Below the pieces are notes generated by a model. The model saw nothing but the letters and a program-made list of their open reading frames with translations, did not search any database and was not told the DNA's origin. Shown piece by piece: positions 31,348-42,556 of a stretch of DNA of 64,000 bases; position 1 is the stretch's first letter; each line of letters opens with the position of its first letter. The stretch spans positions 124,001 through 188,000 of the forward strand of contig NZ_KB893728.1 of the NCBI RefSeq assembly GCF_000374165.1, written 5' to 3'. The translations under genes were made by a program, and so were the position numbers. The DNA is from Parafrankia elaeagni (lineage in GTDB: Bacteria; Actinomycetota; Actinomycetes; Frankiales; Frankiaceae).

Positions 31348-31376
31348 CCGACTTTTCATCTGACTTTTTCAGTCGG
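31348..31376. promoter_or_regulatory. T-rich inverted repeats upstream of thioesterase
   Basis: CCGAC and GTCGG flank a nested CTGA/TCAG pair around a run of T, with gactttt present twice as a direct repeat. This is one of the few A/T-rich patches in the region and could be a regulator site or a weak terminator. Confidence 0.35.
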
Positions 31377-31390
31377 TGCTGGTAGGGGAC

Positions 31391-31440
31391 GGCTAGGGGT
31401 GTCCGGCCCGGCGAAGTCGCTCCTAGCCTCGTTCCGAGGC
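31391..31440 (+). promoter_or_regulatory. Overlapping, mutually exclusive hairpins in leader
   Basis: GGCTAGG (31391-31397) can pair with CCTAGCC (31422-31428). GCCTCG (31426-31431) can pair with CGAGGC (31435-31440) around TTC. The two stems share bases 31426-31428, so they cannot form together, as in an attenuator. They lie about 240 bp before the thioesterase ATG. Confidence 0.35.
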
Positions 31441-31681
31441 TGCCCCGGGTCGGCTATCCGCGCGGGCGGAACGGATATCCGGTCGCGGCCGGACATCCGT
31501 TATCGCCGCTGACCGTGGGCCTACCCGCAGAGGTGGATTCTGATGTCGCTCGTCGCCCCGCACCTGGCCTGCCGGGCACCGACCAGTCGGAAACCGGCCA
31601 GCCGGCAACTTCCGGCCCGACACTGGTTACCGAGACCGCGCGCACCGAGCCGGCCCCCGCTCAGGAAACGGACCCTGCCTG

Positions 31682-32443
31682 ATGACCAGCACCACGCCCG
31701 ACGACAGCCTGTGGCTCCGCCGGTTCCACACCGCCCCGGAGAGCCGCGTCACCCTCGTCTGCTTTCCGCACGCCGGGGGATCGGCCAGTTTCTTCTACCC
31801 CGTCTCCGCCGCGCTGCAGCCGACCCTGCAGGTCGCCGCCCTGCAGTACCCGGGCCGCCAGGACCGGCGGCACGAGCCCGGCCTGGGCAGCATCGCCGAG
31901 CTCGCGGAGGCCGTGTTCGCCGCCCTGCGGCCGTCGCTGGAACGGCCGGTCGCCTTCTTCGGCCACAGCATGGGTGCCACCCTCGCCTTCGAGGTCTCCC
32001 TGCGGATGCAGGAGCGGCTCGGACGCAGCCCGGTGACCCTGTTCGCCTCCGGCCGCCGCGCGCCGTCCCGCCACCGGCACGAGACGGTCCACCTGCTCAA
32101 CGACGACGGCATCGTCGGCGAGCTGAAGAAGCTGAGCGGCACCGACTCCCGCGTGCTCGGCGACCTCGAGCTGCTGCGCATGATCCTGCCGGCGATCCGC
32201 AGCGACTACCGGGCTGCGGAGACCTACCGTTACACCCCCGGCCCCCGACTCGACTGCCCGATCGTCGCGCTGACCGGCGACCAGGACCCGAAGGTCGACC
32301 TCGACGAGGCCGGCGCCTGGGCCGAGCACACCACCGGGCCCTTCGAGCTGCACACCTACTCCGGCGGGCACTTCTTCGTGGCCAACCACCAGGCCGCGGT
32401 GATCAACCTGATCTCGGACCAGCTGCTCTCCCTGACGATCTGA
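31682..32443 (+). CDS. Type II thioesterase
   Basis: Stand-alone editing thioesterase that removes wrong acyl groups from carrier domains of NRPS or PKS assembly lines. 253 residues, full length. The oxyanion region is VCFPHAGGSASFF, the nucleophile is in FFGHSMGA (about residue 98), the acid is in LTGDQDPKVD and the catalytic His is in SGGHFFV. AGGAAACGGA precedes the ATG by about ten bases. It is separated from the NRPS by the haem operon but is its most likely partner in this window. The dehydrogenase gene follows 47 bp downstream on the same strand. Confidence 0.93.
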   Translation: MTSTTPDDSLWLRRFHTAPESRVTLVCFPHAGGSASFFYPVSAALQPTLQVAALQYPGRQDRRHEPGLGSIAELAEAVFAALRPSLERPVAFFGHSMGATLAFEVSLRMQERLGRSPVTLFASGRRAPSRHRHETVHLLNDDGIVGELKKLSGTDSRVLGDLELLRMILPAIRSDYRAAETYRYTPGPRLDCPIVALTGDQDPKVDLDEAGAWAEHTTGPFELHTYSGGHFFVANHQAAVINLISDQLLSLTI

Positions 32444-32490
32444 CCCATACCCCATACCCATACCCCGTGCCGAGCACCGAGGAGTCGCCC

Positions 32491-33438
32491 GTGTCCGCGT
32501 TACCCAGCCATCGGCCGCTGGACGCCCCCGGCGCGCAGGGTGGTCCCGGGCAGCCGCCCGCACCACCCGGGACGCCCGCGCCGATCCGCCGGGTGGGCAT
32601 CGTCGGGTGCGGCACCATGGGTGCCGCTGTCGCCGAGCTCTGCGCACTCGCCGGGCTCGACGTCCGGGTCGTGGTGTCCCCACGTGATGTCTCGGCCGCG
32701 GCCGGGCGCCGCCGGATCACCGACTCGCTCGACCGCGGCGTCCAGAAGGGGCGGCTGACCACGGCCGACCGTGATGCCGCGCTCGCCGCGATCGAGCTGA
32801 CCACGCGCCTGGACGATCTGGCCGACCGGCAACTGGTGATCGAGGCGATCCACGAGGACGAGGGTGCCAAGGTCGACCTGCTGTCCGCGCTGGACCGGAT
32901 CGTCGAGGACCCGGACGCGATCCTCGCCTCCAACACTTCATCGATCCCGATCGTCCGGCTGGGCAGGTGCACCCGCCGCGCCCGCAACGTCATCGGCCTG
33001 CACTTCTTCAACCCGGTGTCGGTGCTGCCACTGGTCGAGGTGGTCTCCTCGGTTCTCACCAGTGAGGACGTCCGGGACCGGGCCGAGCACTTCGTCGCCA
33101 CGGTGCTGGGCAAGGAGCCGATCCACTCGCCGGACCGGGCCGGCTTCCTCGTCAACGCCCTGCTGATCCCCTACCTGCTCGCCGCGATCCGGATGGTGGA
33201 GTCCGGGCTGGCGACCCCGGCCGTCATCGACCAGGGCATGACGTCCGGCTGCTCGCACCCGATGGGGCCGCTGCGCCTCGCCGACCTCATCGGCCTCGAC
33301 GTGACGGCGGCAATCGCCGACGCGCTGTACGACGAGTTCAAGGAGCCGCTCTACGCACCCCCGCCGCTGCTGCAGCGGATGGTCGAGGGCGGCCTGCTGG
33401 GCCGCAAGCGCGGCCGCGGCTTCTACGTCTACTCCTGA
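32491..33438 (+). CDS. 3-hydroxyacyl-CoA dehydrogenase (3-hydroxybutyryl-CoA type)
   Basis: NAD(P)-dependent dehydrogenase that interconverts 3-hydroxyacyl-CoA and 3-oxoacyl-CoA. About 315 residues from the GTG at 32491, preceded by GAGGAG; an in-frame GTG at 32467 is possible. A Pro/Gly-rich leader of about 30 residues precedes the Rossmann motif GIVGCGTMG. ASNTSSIP, the catalytic His region GLHFFNPVSVLPLVEV and the C-terminal GRGFYVYS are all present. The fourth codon is TTA, very rare in such DNA. It follows the type II thioesterase closely, so a role in making or tailoring a building block of the peptide (as the hydroxyacyl dehydrogenase PglA does in phenylglycine formation) is possible but unproven. 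Confidence 0.9.
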   Translation: MSALPSHRPLDAPGAQGGPGQPPAPPGTPAPIRRVGIVGCGTMGAAVAELCALAGLDVRVVVSPRDVSAAAGRRRITDSLDRGVQKGRLTTADRDAALAAIELTTRLDDLADRQLVIEAIHEDEGAKVDLLSALDRIVEDPDAILASNTSSIPIVRLGRCTRRARNVIGLHFFNPVSVLPLVEVVSSVLTSEDVRDRAEHFVATVLGKEPIHSPDRAGFLVNALLIPYLLAAIRMVESGLATPAVIDQGMTSGCSHPMGPLRLADLIGLDVTAAIADALYDEFKEPLYAPPPLLQRMVEGGLLGRKRGRGFYVYS

Positions 33439-33467
33439 GGCCCTGTACCCCGGACTGGCCGCCAGGA

Positions 33468-34440
33468 TCAGCCGCCTCTGCCGGTGCCTGGCCCAGCGGC
33501 TCCCTGCCGCCGTCGGCCCGGGCGAGAGCCAGGCCGCCGAAGGCGAGTGTGATCAGGGCCAGGCCGCCGAGGAGCAGCGCCCAGGGTCCGAACCGGATGA
33601 TCAGCCGAGCCGACAGCCCGAGCGAGAACGCCGCGATCACGACGGCGATCGGGACGAACGCGAGGCCGGCCTGCAGGGAGGTGTAGCCCAGCACCCGCTG
33701 GACGTAGAGGGTGCCGTAGAACAGCAGGCCGAACATGCCGGCGATCAGCAGGAACTGCACCAGGTTGGCCGCGGCGACGGTCCGCGAACGCAGCATCGCC
33801 AGGGGCAGCAGGGGCGCGGCGGCGGTGGCCTCCCGGGCGAGGAAGCCCGCCAGCAGCACGATCGACAGCGGGCCGAGCAGCAGGGTCTCGCCGGTCCGCC
33901 AGCCCACCTGGCCGGCGTTCACGATGGTGAACACGAACAGCATCAGCCCGGCCGTCACCAGCGCGGTGCCAGGGACATCCACGCTGCGGCCCCGACCCAG
34001 CCCGGGGCCGGTGTCCCTGGGCAGCGTGCGGAGCGCCCCGACGATCACCGCGACGCCGACCGGTGCGTTGACGAAGAAGATCCAGTGCCAGCTGGCGAGG
34101 TCCGTGAGCGCCCCGCCGATCGGTGGGCCCACCGCGGCGCCGGCGGCGGAGGCGAAGCTGTAGGCGGCGATGGCCTGCGCCTGCGCGCGCGGTTCCGGCG
34201 ACCGACCAGGTCACCGAGCCGGCCGGCGAGCATCAGCAGGCCGCCGAACGGGACCAGGTAGGCGTTGACGACCCAGACCAGGTTCGCCGACGAGAAACCG
34301 AGACCGCGCTGCAGGTCCGGCAGCGCGACGTTGACGATGTTCTGCTCGAGAACGATCAGCATCTGGCCCGCGCAGAGCACGGCGAGCGCCAGCCCGGGCG
34401 ATCCCCGTCTTCCCTGGGCGGACTGGGTGGCCTGGGTCAT
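33468..34440 (-). pseudogene. DHA2-type MFS exporter, internally deleted and truncated
   Basis: The start is normal (ATG at 34440; GLALAVLCAGQMLIVLEQNI, then WVVNAYLVPFGGLLMLAGRLGDLVGR). After GRLGDLVGR the frame changes and the text resumes at PRAQAQAIAAYSFASAAGA, VGPPIGGALTDLASWHWIFF. Compared with EmrB/QacA-like exporters, roughly 60 residues covering the second and third membrane segments are missing at about 34200. Beyond about 33500 the family resemblance also ends, although several further membrane segments would be expected, and the remaining frame runs into the end of the dehydrogenase gene. It probably once exported the peptide or another toxic compound and is now inactive. Confidence 0.8.
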
Positions 34441-34507
34441 CAGCCGGTCTCCTCACCTTGCCTGCGGTCAACAGACACGGTGGAGGCACTGGAGGCCCCG
34501 CGAAAGA

Positions 34508-34525
34508 AGGCACTTTTTCGTGCCT
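34508..34525. promoter_or_regulatory. Inverted repeat upstream of broken exporter
   Basis: AGGCAC and GTGCCT flank TTTTTC. GGAGGCAC occurs again about 35 bp to the left. The position, 68-85 bp before the exporter start on its strand, suits an operator, but no adjacent regulator gene remains. Confidence 0.35.
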
Positions 34526-34538
34526 CCGTCACAACGAT

Positions 34539-34591
34539 GTGCCCGTGCCCGTGCCCGTGCCCGTGCCCGTGCCCGTGCCCGTGCCCGTGCC
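34539..34591. repeat. (GTGCCC)8 hexanucleotide microsatellite
   Basis: Eight perfect copies of gtgccc plus a partial ninth, non-coding, between the exporter pseudogene and the phytase-like gene. Such arrays are prone to length change. Confidence 0.95.
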
Positions 34592-34690
34592 AGCCTGCGC
34601 CTGCGGCTGCGGGCCGGGTGGCGGAGCCGGCTGGGTGGCAGGCGCGGGACCGGGCGCCTGCCACCGTGCGCGGGTCTGCCGACCCGCGGA

Positions 34691-36355
34691 TCAGCGCCGC
34701 GGGCCGCCCTTCGCGGTCACGGTGATGGTGACGGTCGCGGTGCTGGTGTGGGCCGGGAGCCTGGTGGTGTCGACCACCAGGAAGGCGCCGTCGTCCTGCT
34801 GCCCGTTCGGCAGGATCTTGGGCTTGAGCTGGAAGGGTGGCGTGGTGTTCGTCAGACCCGCGATGCCGAAGTCGTTGTCGTTGCTGATGACGAGGGTGCG
34901 TCCGCCGTCCGTCGTCGCGACGCCCTCGACCTTGTCGTGGCCGAAGAAGCCGCCGGTCGGGTCGAGCGTGCTGACCAGGCCGGCCAGGTCGACGTCCAGC
35001 GTCTTGCCCACCGGGCGGATGCCGAACGACGCCAGGGTCGCCGCCGCGGTCGCCGTGTCGGTGCTGCCGACCGTCGCCTCGATGGTCCTCCCGGGCGTGC
35101 CGAGCAGCAGGCCGCCCTGGCCGGCCGTGTACACCGCGCCGGGCACGGACGCCTTCGGGCCCACGTCGGTCGCGCCGGTCAGGTCGATCGTGAAGATCTT
35201 CTTGAACGCGCCCGGCTCGAAGTTGCCGTCCCGCTCGGTGACCAGGAACCTCGAGTTGCTGATCGCGGTGATCTCGCTGACCGCGCCCGCGTTGCGCAGC
35301 GGGTCGTCCAGCAGGTACACGTACTCGTGGGTGGCCCTGGTGCGCAGGTTGTAGGTGACGACGCGCAGGGTGGGGACGGTCACCGGCCGCGGGGTGAGGT
35401 CCTTCTGCGCCAGCGCCGACTGCATCATCCCGACCAGCGTGGAGCCGTCCGGCGTGATCGTCAGGCCCTCCATGCCGCGGTTCGGCATCCGGTTCGCGAG
35501 CTCCGCGGGCAGCGCGCCGTTGAACGGTGACAGCCGCTCGATCGCCCGGCCGTGACGGTCGAAGTGGGTGATGTAGGGCCCATACTCGTCGGAGACCCAG
35601 AACGTGCCGTCGCGCAGGGCGACCAGACCCTCGGGGTCGTAGCCGTTCGGGTCGGCGGTGAGGACGTTCCCGTTGATGTCGAGAATCGTCTCGCCGGTGC
35701 TCGCCTCGGTGCTGACCCGCCCGTTGTAGGGGGTGCCGTCGGCGGCCCGCAGCGGAATGGTCCGCAGCAGCGTCGCGCGGCCGTCGACCAGGCGGAACCT
35801 CCCGATGGCCGGGGTGAACGCCGGCAGTGGCTCGATCTTCACGCCGTTCGGGCCGTCGACGTTCGGGCCGCGGTCGGTGAGGCCGTAGAACTCGTCCCGC
35901 GAGCCGGGCACCGGGTAGATGGACGAGCCGTAGGCGCCGCCCTTGATGGTGACCCCGCCGATCGTGGCCAGTGGCGGGACCTGTGTGGCGTACCGGGTCA
36001 CGGCGTCGCTGACGGAGTAGGTGAACGTGTCGGTGCCGGTGAAGCCGGGCTTCGGCACGTAGCTGAAGGTGCCGTCCGGGTTGAGGTGCAGTGTTCCGTT
36101 CGCCGGCGCGGTGTTCGCGACCAGGGTGACCGGGCGGCCGCTGTCGTTGCGCAGCACACCGCCGCCGCGGACGGTCAGCGTGTCGCCGGCCGCCGTGCGG
36201 TAGGCGTCGCCCCGTGCCGCCAGCGCCTGCCCGGGCTGCGGGCCGCCGCTTCCGCCGCCGTCTCCGCCGCCGGCCTGGGCGACGCCCGCCCCGGCACCGA
36301 GCAGCGCGACAGCCAGTGCGCCCGCGGTTACGCTGGTGACGCTCCGACGATTCAT
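34691..36355 (-). CDS. Secreted phytase-like esterase with N-terminal Ig/cadherin-like domain
   Basis: Exported protein of 554 residues with a clear Sec signal (RRSVTSVTAGALAVALLGAG, cleavage near AQA). Residues about 45-110 form a tandem Ig/cadherin-like module (GTLHLNPDGTFSYVPKPGFTG, then TDTFTYSVSD). The rest matches the esterase-like phytase family, a beta-propeller fold: LTDRGPNVDG, YDPEGLVALRDGTFWVSDEYG, GMEGLTITPDG and GFFGHDKVEGVATTDGG. A role in releasing phosphate from organic phosphate outside the cell is inferred. AAGGGGG precedes the ATG. It diverges from the phoX gene and shares a 299-bp control region with it. Confidence 0.88.
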   Translation of the reverse strand: MNRRSVTSVTAGALAVALLGAGAGVAQAGGGDGGGSGGPQPGQALAARGDAYRTAAGDTLTVRGGGVLRNDSGRPVTLVANTAPANGTLHLNPDGTFSYVPKPGFTGTDTFTYSVSDAVTRYATQVPPLATIGGVTIKGGAYGSSIYPVPGSRDEFYGLTDRGPNVDGPNGVKIEPLPAFTPAIGRFRLVDGRATLLRTIPLRAADGTPYNGRVSTEASTGETILDINGNVLTADPNGYDPEGLVALRDGTFWVSDEYGPYITHFDRHGRAIERLSPFNGALPAELANRMPNRGMEGLTITPDGSTLVGMMQSALAQKDLTPRPVTVPTLRVVTYNLRTRATHEYVYLLDDPLRNAGAVSEITAISNSRFLVTERDGNFEPGAFKKIFTIDLTGATDVGPKASVPGAVYTAGQGGLLLGTPGRTIEATVGSTDTATAAATLASFGIRPVGKTLDVDLAGLVSTLDPTGGFFGHDKVEGVATTDGGRTLVISNDNDFGIAGLTNTTPPFQLKPKILPNGQQDDGAFLVVDTTRLPAHTSTATVTITVTAKGGPRR

Positions 36356-36526
36356 CCGTTCCCCCTTCGCACGCGCGCCCCGTAGCGCGCGCCGTCGGCG
36401 AGCCTGCGCCGCCCTGATGGACGCGCGGCGTCCCCCGCATGGCCCAGCCGTAAACCGCGTCGCACATGTCGGTTATCTGCGCAGTACGGGGGGCCTGCGT
36501 CGCGGCGGGCCCGGGCAGCGCGGAAC

Positions 36527-36559
36527 GTTGGCCGGCGGTTCATCCTGGGTTCGCGCACC
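36527..36559 (+). promoter_or_regulatory. Candidate PHO box, three 11-bp direct repeats
   Basis: Three consecutive 11-mers begin GTT at exact 11-bp spacing: GTTGGCCGGCG, GTTCATCCTGG and GTTCGCGCACC. Streptomyces PhoP boxes are 11-bp direct repeats starting with GTTC, so this is a plausible phosphate-starvation operator between two secreted phosphatase genes. Only the first half of each unit is conserved. Confidence 0.45.
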
Positions 36560-36600
36560 GGCCCGCCGCGGCAGCCCCGGGCTGGTTAACGTCGCCGACG

Positions 36601-36633
36601 CAGCGATCAAAACACAGCGATCAGCAGCGATCA
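36601..36633 (+). promoter_or_regulatory. CAGCGATCA triple direct repeat before phoX
   Basis: Three perfect copies of CAGCGATCA at 36601, 36615 and 36625, ending 21 bp before the phoX start codon. The spacing of 14 and 10 bp, close to one helical turn, suggests a regulator binding site or promoter-proximal element. Confidence 0.5.
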
Positions 36634-36654
36634 CGCGGACGTGACGGAGGAAAT

Positions 36655-38592
36655 GTGCACGACGACGCCGACGACGCCGGTTCGAATCCCACCGAGAACC
36701 CGAGACTCTCCGACCTCATCGCGGCCCGGGTGAGCCGCCGGACGCTTGTCGGCGGCGGAATCGCCGCGGCCACCGCAGGCTTTCTCGGAGCGTCCGGCGT
36801 CACCGCGGCCAGCGCCGGTGGTCCTGGTGGCGGTCGCCCCGGCCACCCCGGCGGCCCGGGAGGCCCCGGGCGGGGCCTGCTCGGTTTCACCGAGGTCCCG
36901 ACCAGCACCGCGGACACCTTTGTCGTTCCCGCCGGCTACACCTTCCAGGTGATCGTCCCCTGGGGCACGCCGCTGGCGCGGAAGGGCCCGGCCTGGAAGA
37001 AGGACGCGTCGAACAGTGCGGCCGACCAGGCCGTCCAGGTGGGAATGCACCACGACGGAATGCATTTCTTCCCGACCGGCCGCGGCTCCGCCGAGAACCG
37101 TGAGGGCCTGCTGGTCGTCAACCACGAGTATGTCGACCAGGGCCTGCTCTTCCCGGACGGCGGTGCCACGATCACCCCGGAGAAGGTCGCGAAGGCGCTA
37201 GCCGCGCACGGCGTCAGTGTCATCGCGATGCAGCTGCAGGGCGGGAAATGGGTCAATGTCGACTCCCGCTACAACCGGCGTATCACCGGGGCCACCCCGG
37301 TGACCTTCTCCGGTCCGGTCTCCGGCCGGCACCCGGAGCTCGCGGCGAACACCGCCCCGCAGGGCACGCTGAACAACTGCGCGAACGGATGGACCCCCTG
37401 GGGCACCTACCTGACCTGCGAGGAGAACTGGAACGGCTATTTCGGCACCACCGACGCAGCCTGGAGCCCGAACGCGGCGCAGAGTCGTTACGGGGTGGGC
37501 GCGGCAAGCGGCTACAACTGGCACACGGCCGACCCCCGGTTCGACGTCGCCAGGAACCCGAAGGAACTGAACCGGTTCGGCTGGGTGGTCGAGATCGACC
37601 CGTTCGACCCGAAGTCCACGCCGGTGAAGCGCACCGCGCTCGGCCGGATCAAGCACGAGGGCGCCACCGTCGTCGAGCAGGACGACCGGATCGTCGTCTA
37701 CACCGGCGACGACGAGAACGGTGAGTACCTCTACAAGTTCGTCGGCTCCCAGCCGTGGCGCAGGCTGCGGCGCGAGGGCAGGAGCCCGCTGGACCACGGC
37801 ACCCTGTACGTCGCCACCTTCGGCGCGGACGGTTCGGGCACCTGGGTTCCGCTGGTGTTCGGCAAGGGCCCGCTCACGGCCTCCGCCGGGTTCGCCGATC
37901 AGGCCGACGTCCTGCTGCGCACCCGCCAGGCCGCGGACGCGGTCGGGGCGACGAAGCTCGACCGCCCCGAGTGGGTCGCGGTGCACCCGAAGAGCCACGA
38001 GGTCTTCGTCACCCTGACCAACGGAAGCAACGGACCGACGCCGGCGAACCCGCGGGCGAACAACATCTACGGGCACATCCTGCGTTTCCGTGAGAAGGGC
38101 AACGACAACACCGCGCTGTCGTTCACCTGGGATGTCGCCTTCTACGCCGGCGACCCGTCCTACCAGCCCGAAGGCGCCTCGGTGCCGGCGAACCAGCCCC
38201 TGTTCGGCTCGCCCGACGGCCTGTGGGTCGACCGCGACGGCCGGCTGTTCATCCAGACGGACGTCTCGAACAGCTCGCAGAACCTCGCGTCCCGCAAGCA
38301 CGACCGGATCGGCAACAACCAGATGCTGGTCGCCGACCCGGGGACCGGCGAGATCCGCCGGTTCCTGACCGGCCCGCGCGGCTGCGAGATCACCGGCATC
38401 ACCGCGACACCCGACGGCACCTCCCTGTTCGTCAACGTCCAGCACCCCGGTGAGTCCACCCCGGCCTTCGGCGCCCCGACGCCGGAGAACCCGCGGGCGG
38501 TCAGCAACTGGCCGGACTTCGACCCGGCCGGCCGCCCCCGCGCGGCCACCGTCGTGATCCGCCGCCGCGACGGCGGCAAGATCGGAACCTGA
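36655..38592 (+). CDS. PhoX-type alkaline phosphatase, Tat-exported
   Basis: Secreted calcium/iron-dependent phosphatase of the DUF839/PhoX family, 645 residues from the GTG at 36655. GGAGG stands four bases before it; the longer open frame upstream has no ribosome site. SRRTLVGGGIAAATAGFLGA is a twin-arginine signal. Family phrases include LLVVNHEYVDQGLLFPDGG, ANGWTPWGTYLTCEENWNG, GRIKHEGATVV, YTGDDENGEYLYKFV and WVAVHPKSHEVFVTLTN. The protein is complete, and a perfect 18-bp hairpin follows the stop. It diverges from the phytase-like gene, and together they look like a phosphate-scavenging unit. Confidence 0.92.
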   Translation: MHDDADDAGSNPTENPRLSDLIAARVSRRTLVGGGIAAATAGFLGASGVTAASAGGPGGGRPGHPGGPGGPGRGLLGFTEVPTSTADTFVVPAGYTFQVIVPWGTPLARKGPAWKKDASNSAADQAVQVGMHHDGMHFFPTGRGSAENREGLLVVNHEYVDQGLLFPDGGATITPEKVAKALAAHGVSVIAMQLQGGKWVNVDSRYNRRITGATPVTFSGPVSGRHPELAANTAPQGTLNNCANGWTPWGTYLTCEENWNGYFGTTDAAWSPNAAQSRYGVGAASGYNWHTADPRFDVARNPKELNRFGWVVEIDPFDPKSTPVKRTALGRIKHEGATVVEQDDRIVVYTGDDENGEYLYKFVGSQPWRRLRREGRSPLDHGTLYVATFGADGSGTWVPLVFGKGPLTASAGFADQADVLLRTRQAADAVGATKLDRPEWVAVHPKSHEVFVTLTNGSNGPTPANPRANNIYGHILRFREKGNDNTALSFTWDVAFYAGDPSYQPEGASVPANQPLFGSPDGLWVDRDGRLFIQTDVSNSSQNLASRKHDRIGNNQMLVADPGTGEIRRFLTGPRGCEITGITATPDGTSLFVNVQHPGESTPAFGAPTPENPRAVSNWPDFDPAGRPRAATVVIRRRDGGKIGT

Positions 38593-38605
38593 CGCCCGGA
38601 CGGGG

Positions 38606-38648
38606 TGTCGCCGCCGTCCAGCCCGTGACAGGCTGGACGGCGGCGACA
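38606..38648 (+). terminator. 18-bp perfect hairpin after phoX
   Basis: TGTCGCCGCCGTCCAGCC pairs perfectly with 38631-38648 around a 7-base loop, 13 bp past the phoX stop. No T-tract follows. Confidence 0.85.
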
Positions 38649-38776
38649 GCACGGAGAGACCCGGACCGGCCCAGGAGAAGCTGCTCATCGATCCCTCCGT
38701 GCCGGGGGAGCTCCGTCGTGGGGGTAAGGACGTAGGTCCCGTTCTGTTCGCCTCCCGTACACGGACTCTGTTGTGC

Positions 38777-42310
<3,534 letters not shown>

Positions 42311-42321
42311 GCCGCGGCTGA

Positions 42322-42352
42322 CCGACCTTCCGCCTGAAAAGCGGAAGGTCGG
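42322..42352 (+). terminator. 12-bp perfect hairpin after nifJ
   Basis: CCGACCTTCCGC pairs perfectly with GCGGAAGGTCGG around CTGAAAA, 11 bp past the nifJ stop. Confidence 0.85.
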
Positions 42353-42418
42353 CGGTCCGACCCGGCCCGGACACCCATCCCACCAACCTCGGGGACCAGC
42401 GCTGTCGGCACTTCCTGA

Positions 42419-42556
42419 AGACTGACCCCTGCGCCCAACACGCCGGACTCCGCCACCCACGCCCGCGACATACTCGGCTGGCAGCACCGCTGCCCCGACC
42501 TCGACGACATCGTCACCGACGAACGGGCGTTCACCGAGGAGACGAGAGTGCCGTGA
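42419..42556 (+). pseudogene. C-terminal relic of UDP-glucose 4-epimerase (galE)
   Basis: A short frame ending in TGA at 42554-42556 reads DSATHARDILGWQHRCPD then LDDIVTDERAF. This closely resembles the C-terminal tail of GalE-type epimerases (A-x-x-x-L-G-W-x-P-x-x-P-D-L-x-x-I-V-x-D-A-x-x-F). An in-frame stop lies at 42416, so the rest of the gene is gone. The relic's stop overlaps the galK GTG (GTGA), as expected for a former galE-galK operon. Confidence 0.65.

Larger units (their letters stand above)
30675..31681. other. 1-kb region without a convincing gene
   Basis: Between the iron box and the thioesterase start there are only overlapping open frames of poor composition (arginine-rich, no ribosome site, no family resemblance). 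The left two thirds look like non-coding or degraded DNA. The right third holds several inverted repeats (31348-31376 and 31391-31440) that probably belong to the thioesterase leader. Confidence 0.5.

Noticed and set aside
30679-31359. Several overlapping frames of 100-220 codons between hmuT and the thioesterase
   Set aside because: Arginine-rich, no ribosome sites, no recognisable family, and they contradict one another in strand and frame.
31543-32490. Long open frame from 31543 running into the 3-hydroxyacyl-CoA dehydrogenase
   Set aside because: It overlaps the type II thioesterase in another frame. Only the part after the GTG at 32491, which has its own GAGGAG site, matches the family.
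34539-34591. The GTGCCC array as a CRISPR-like or regulatory array
   Set aside because: The unit is six bases with no spacers; it is a microsatellite.
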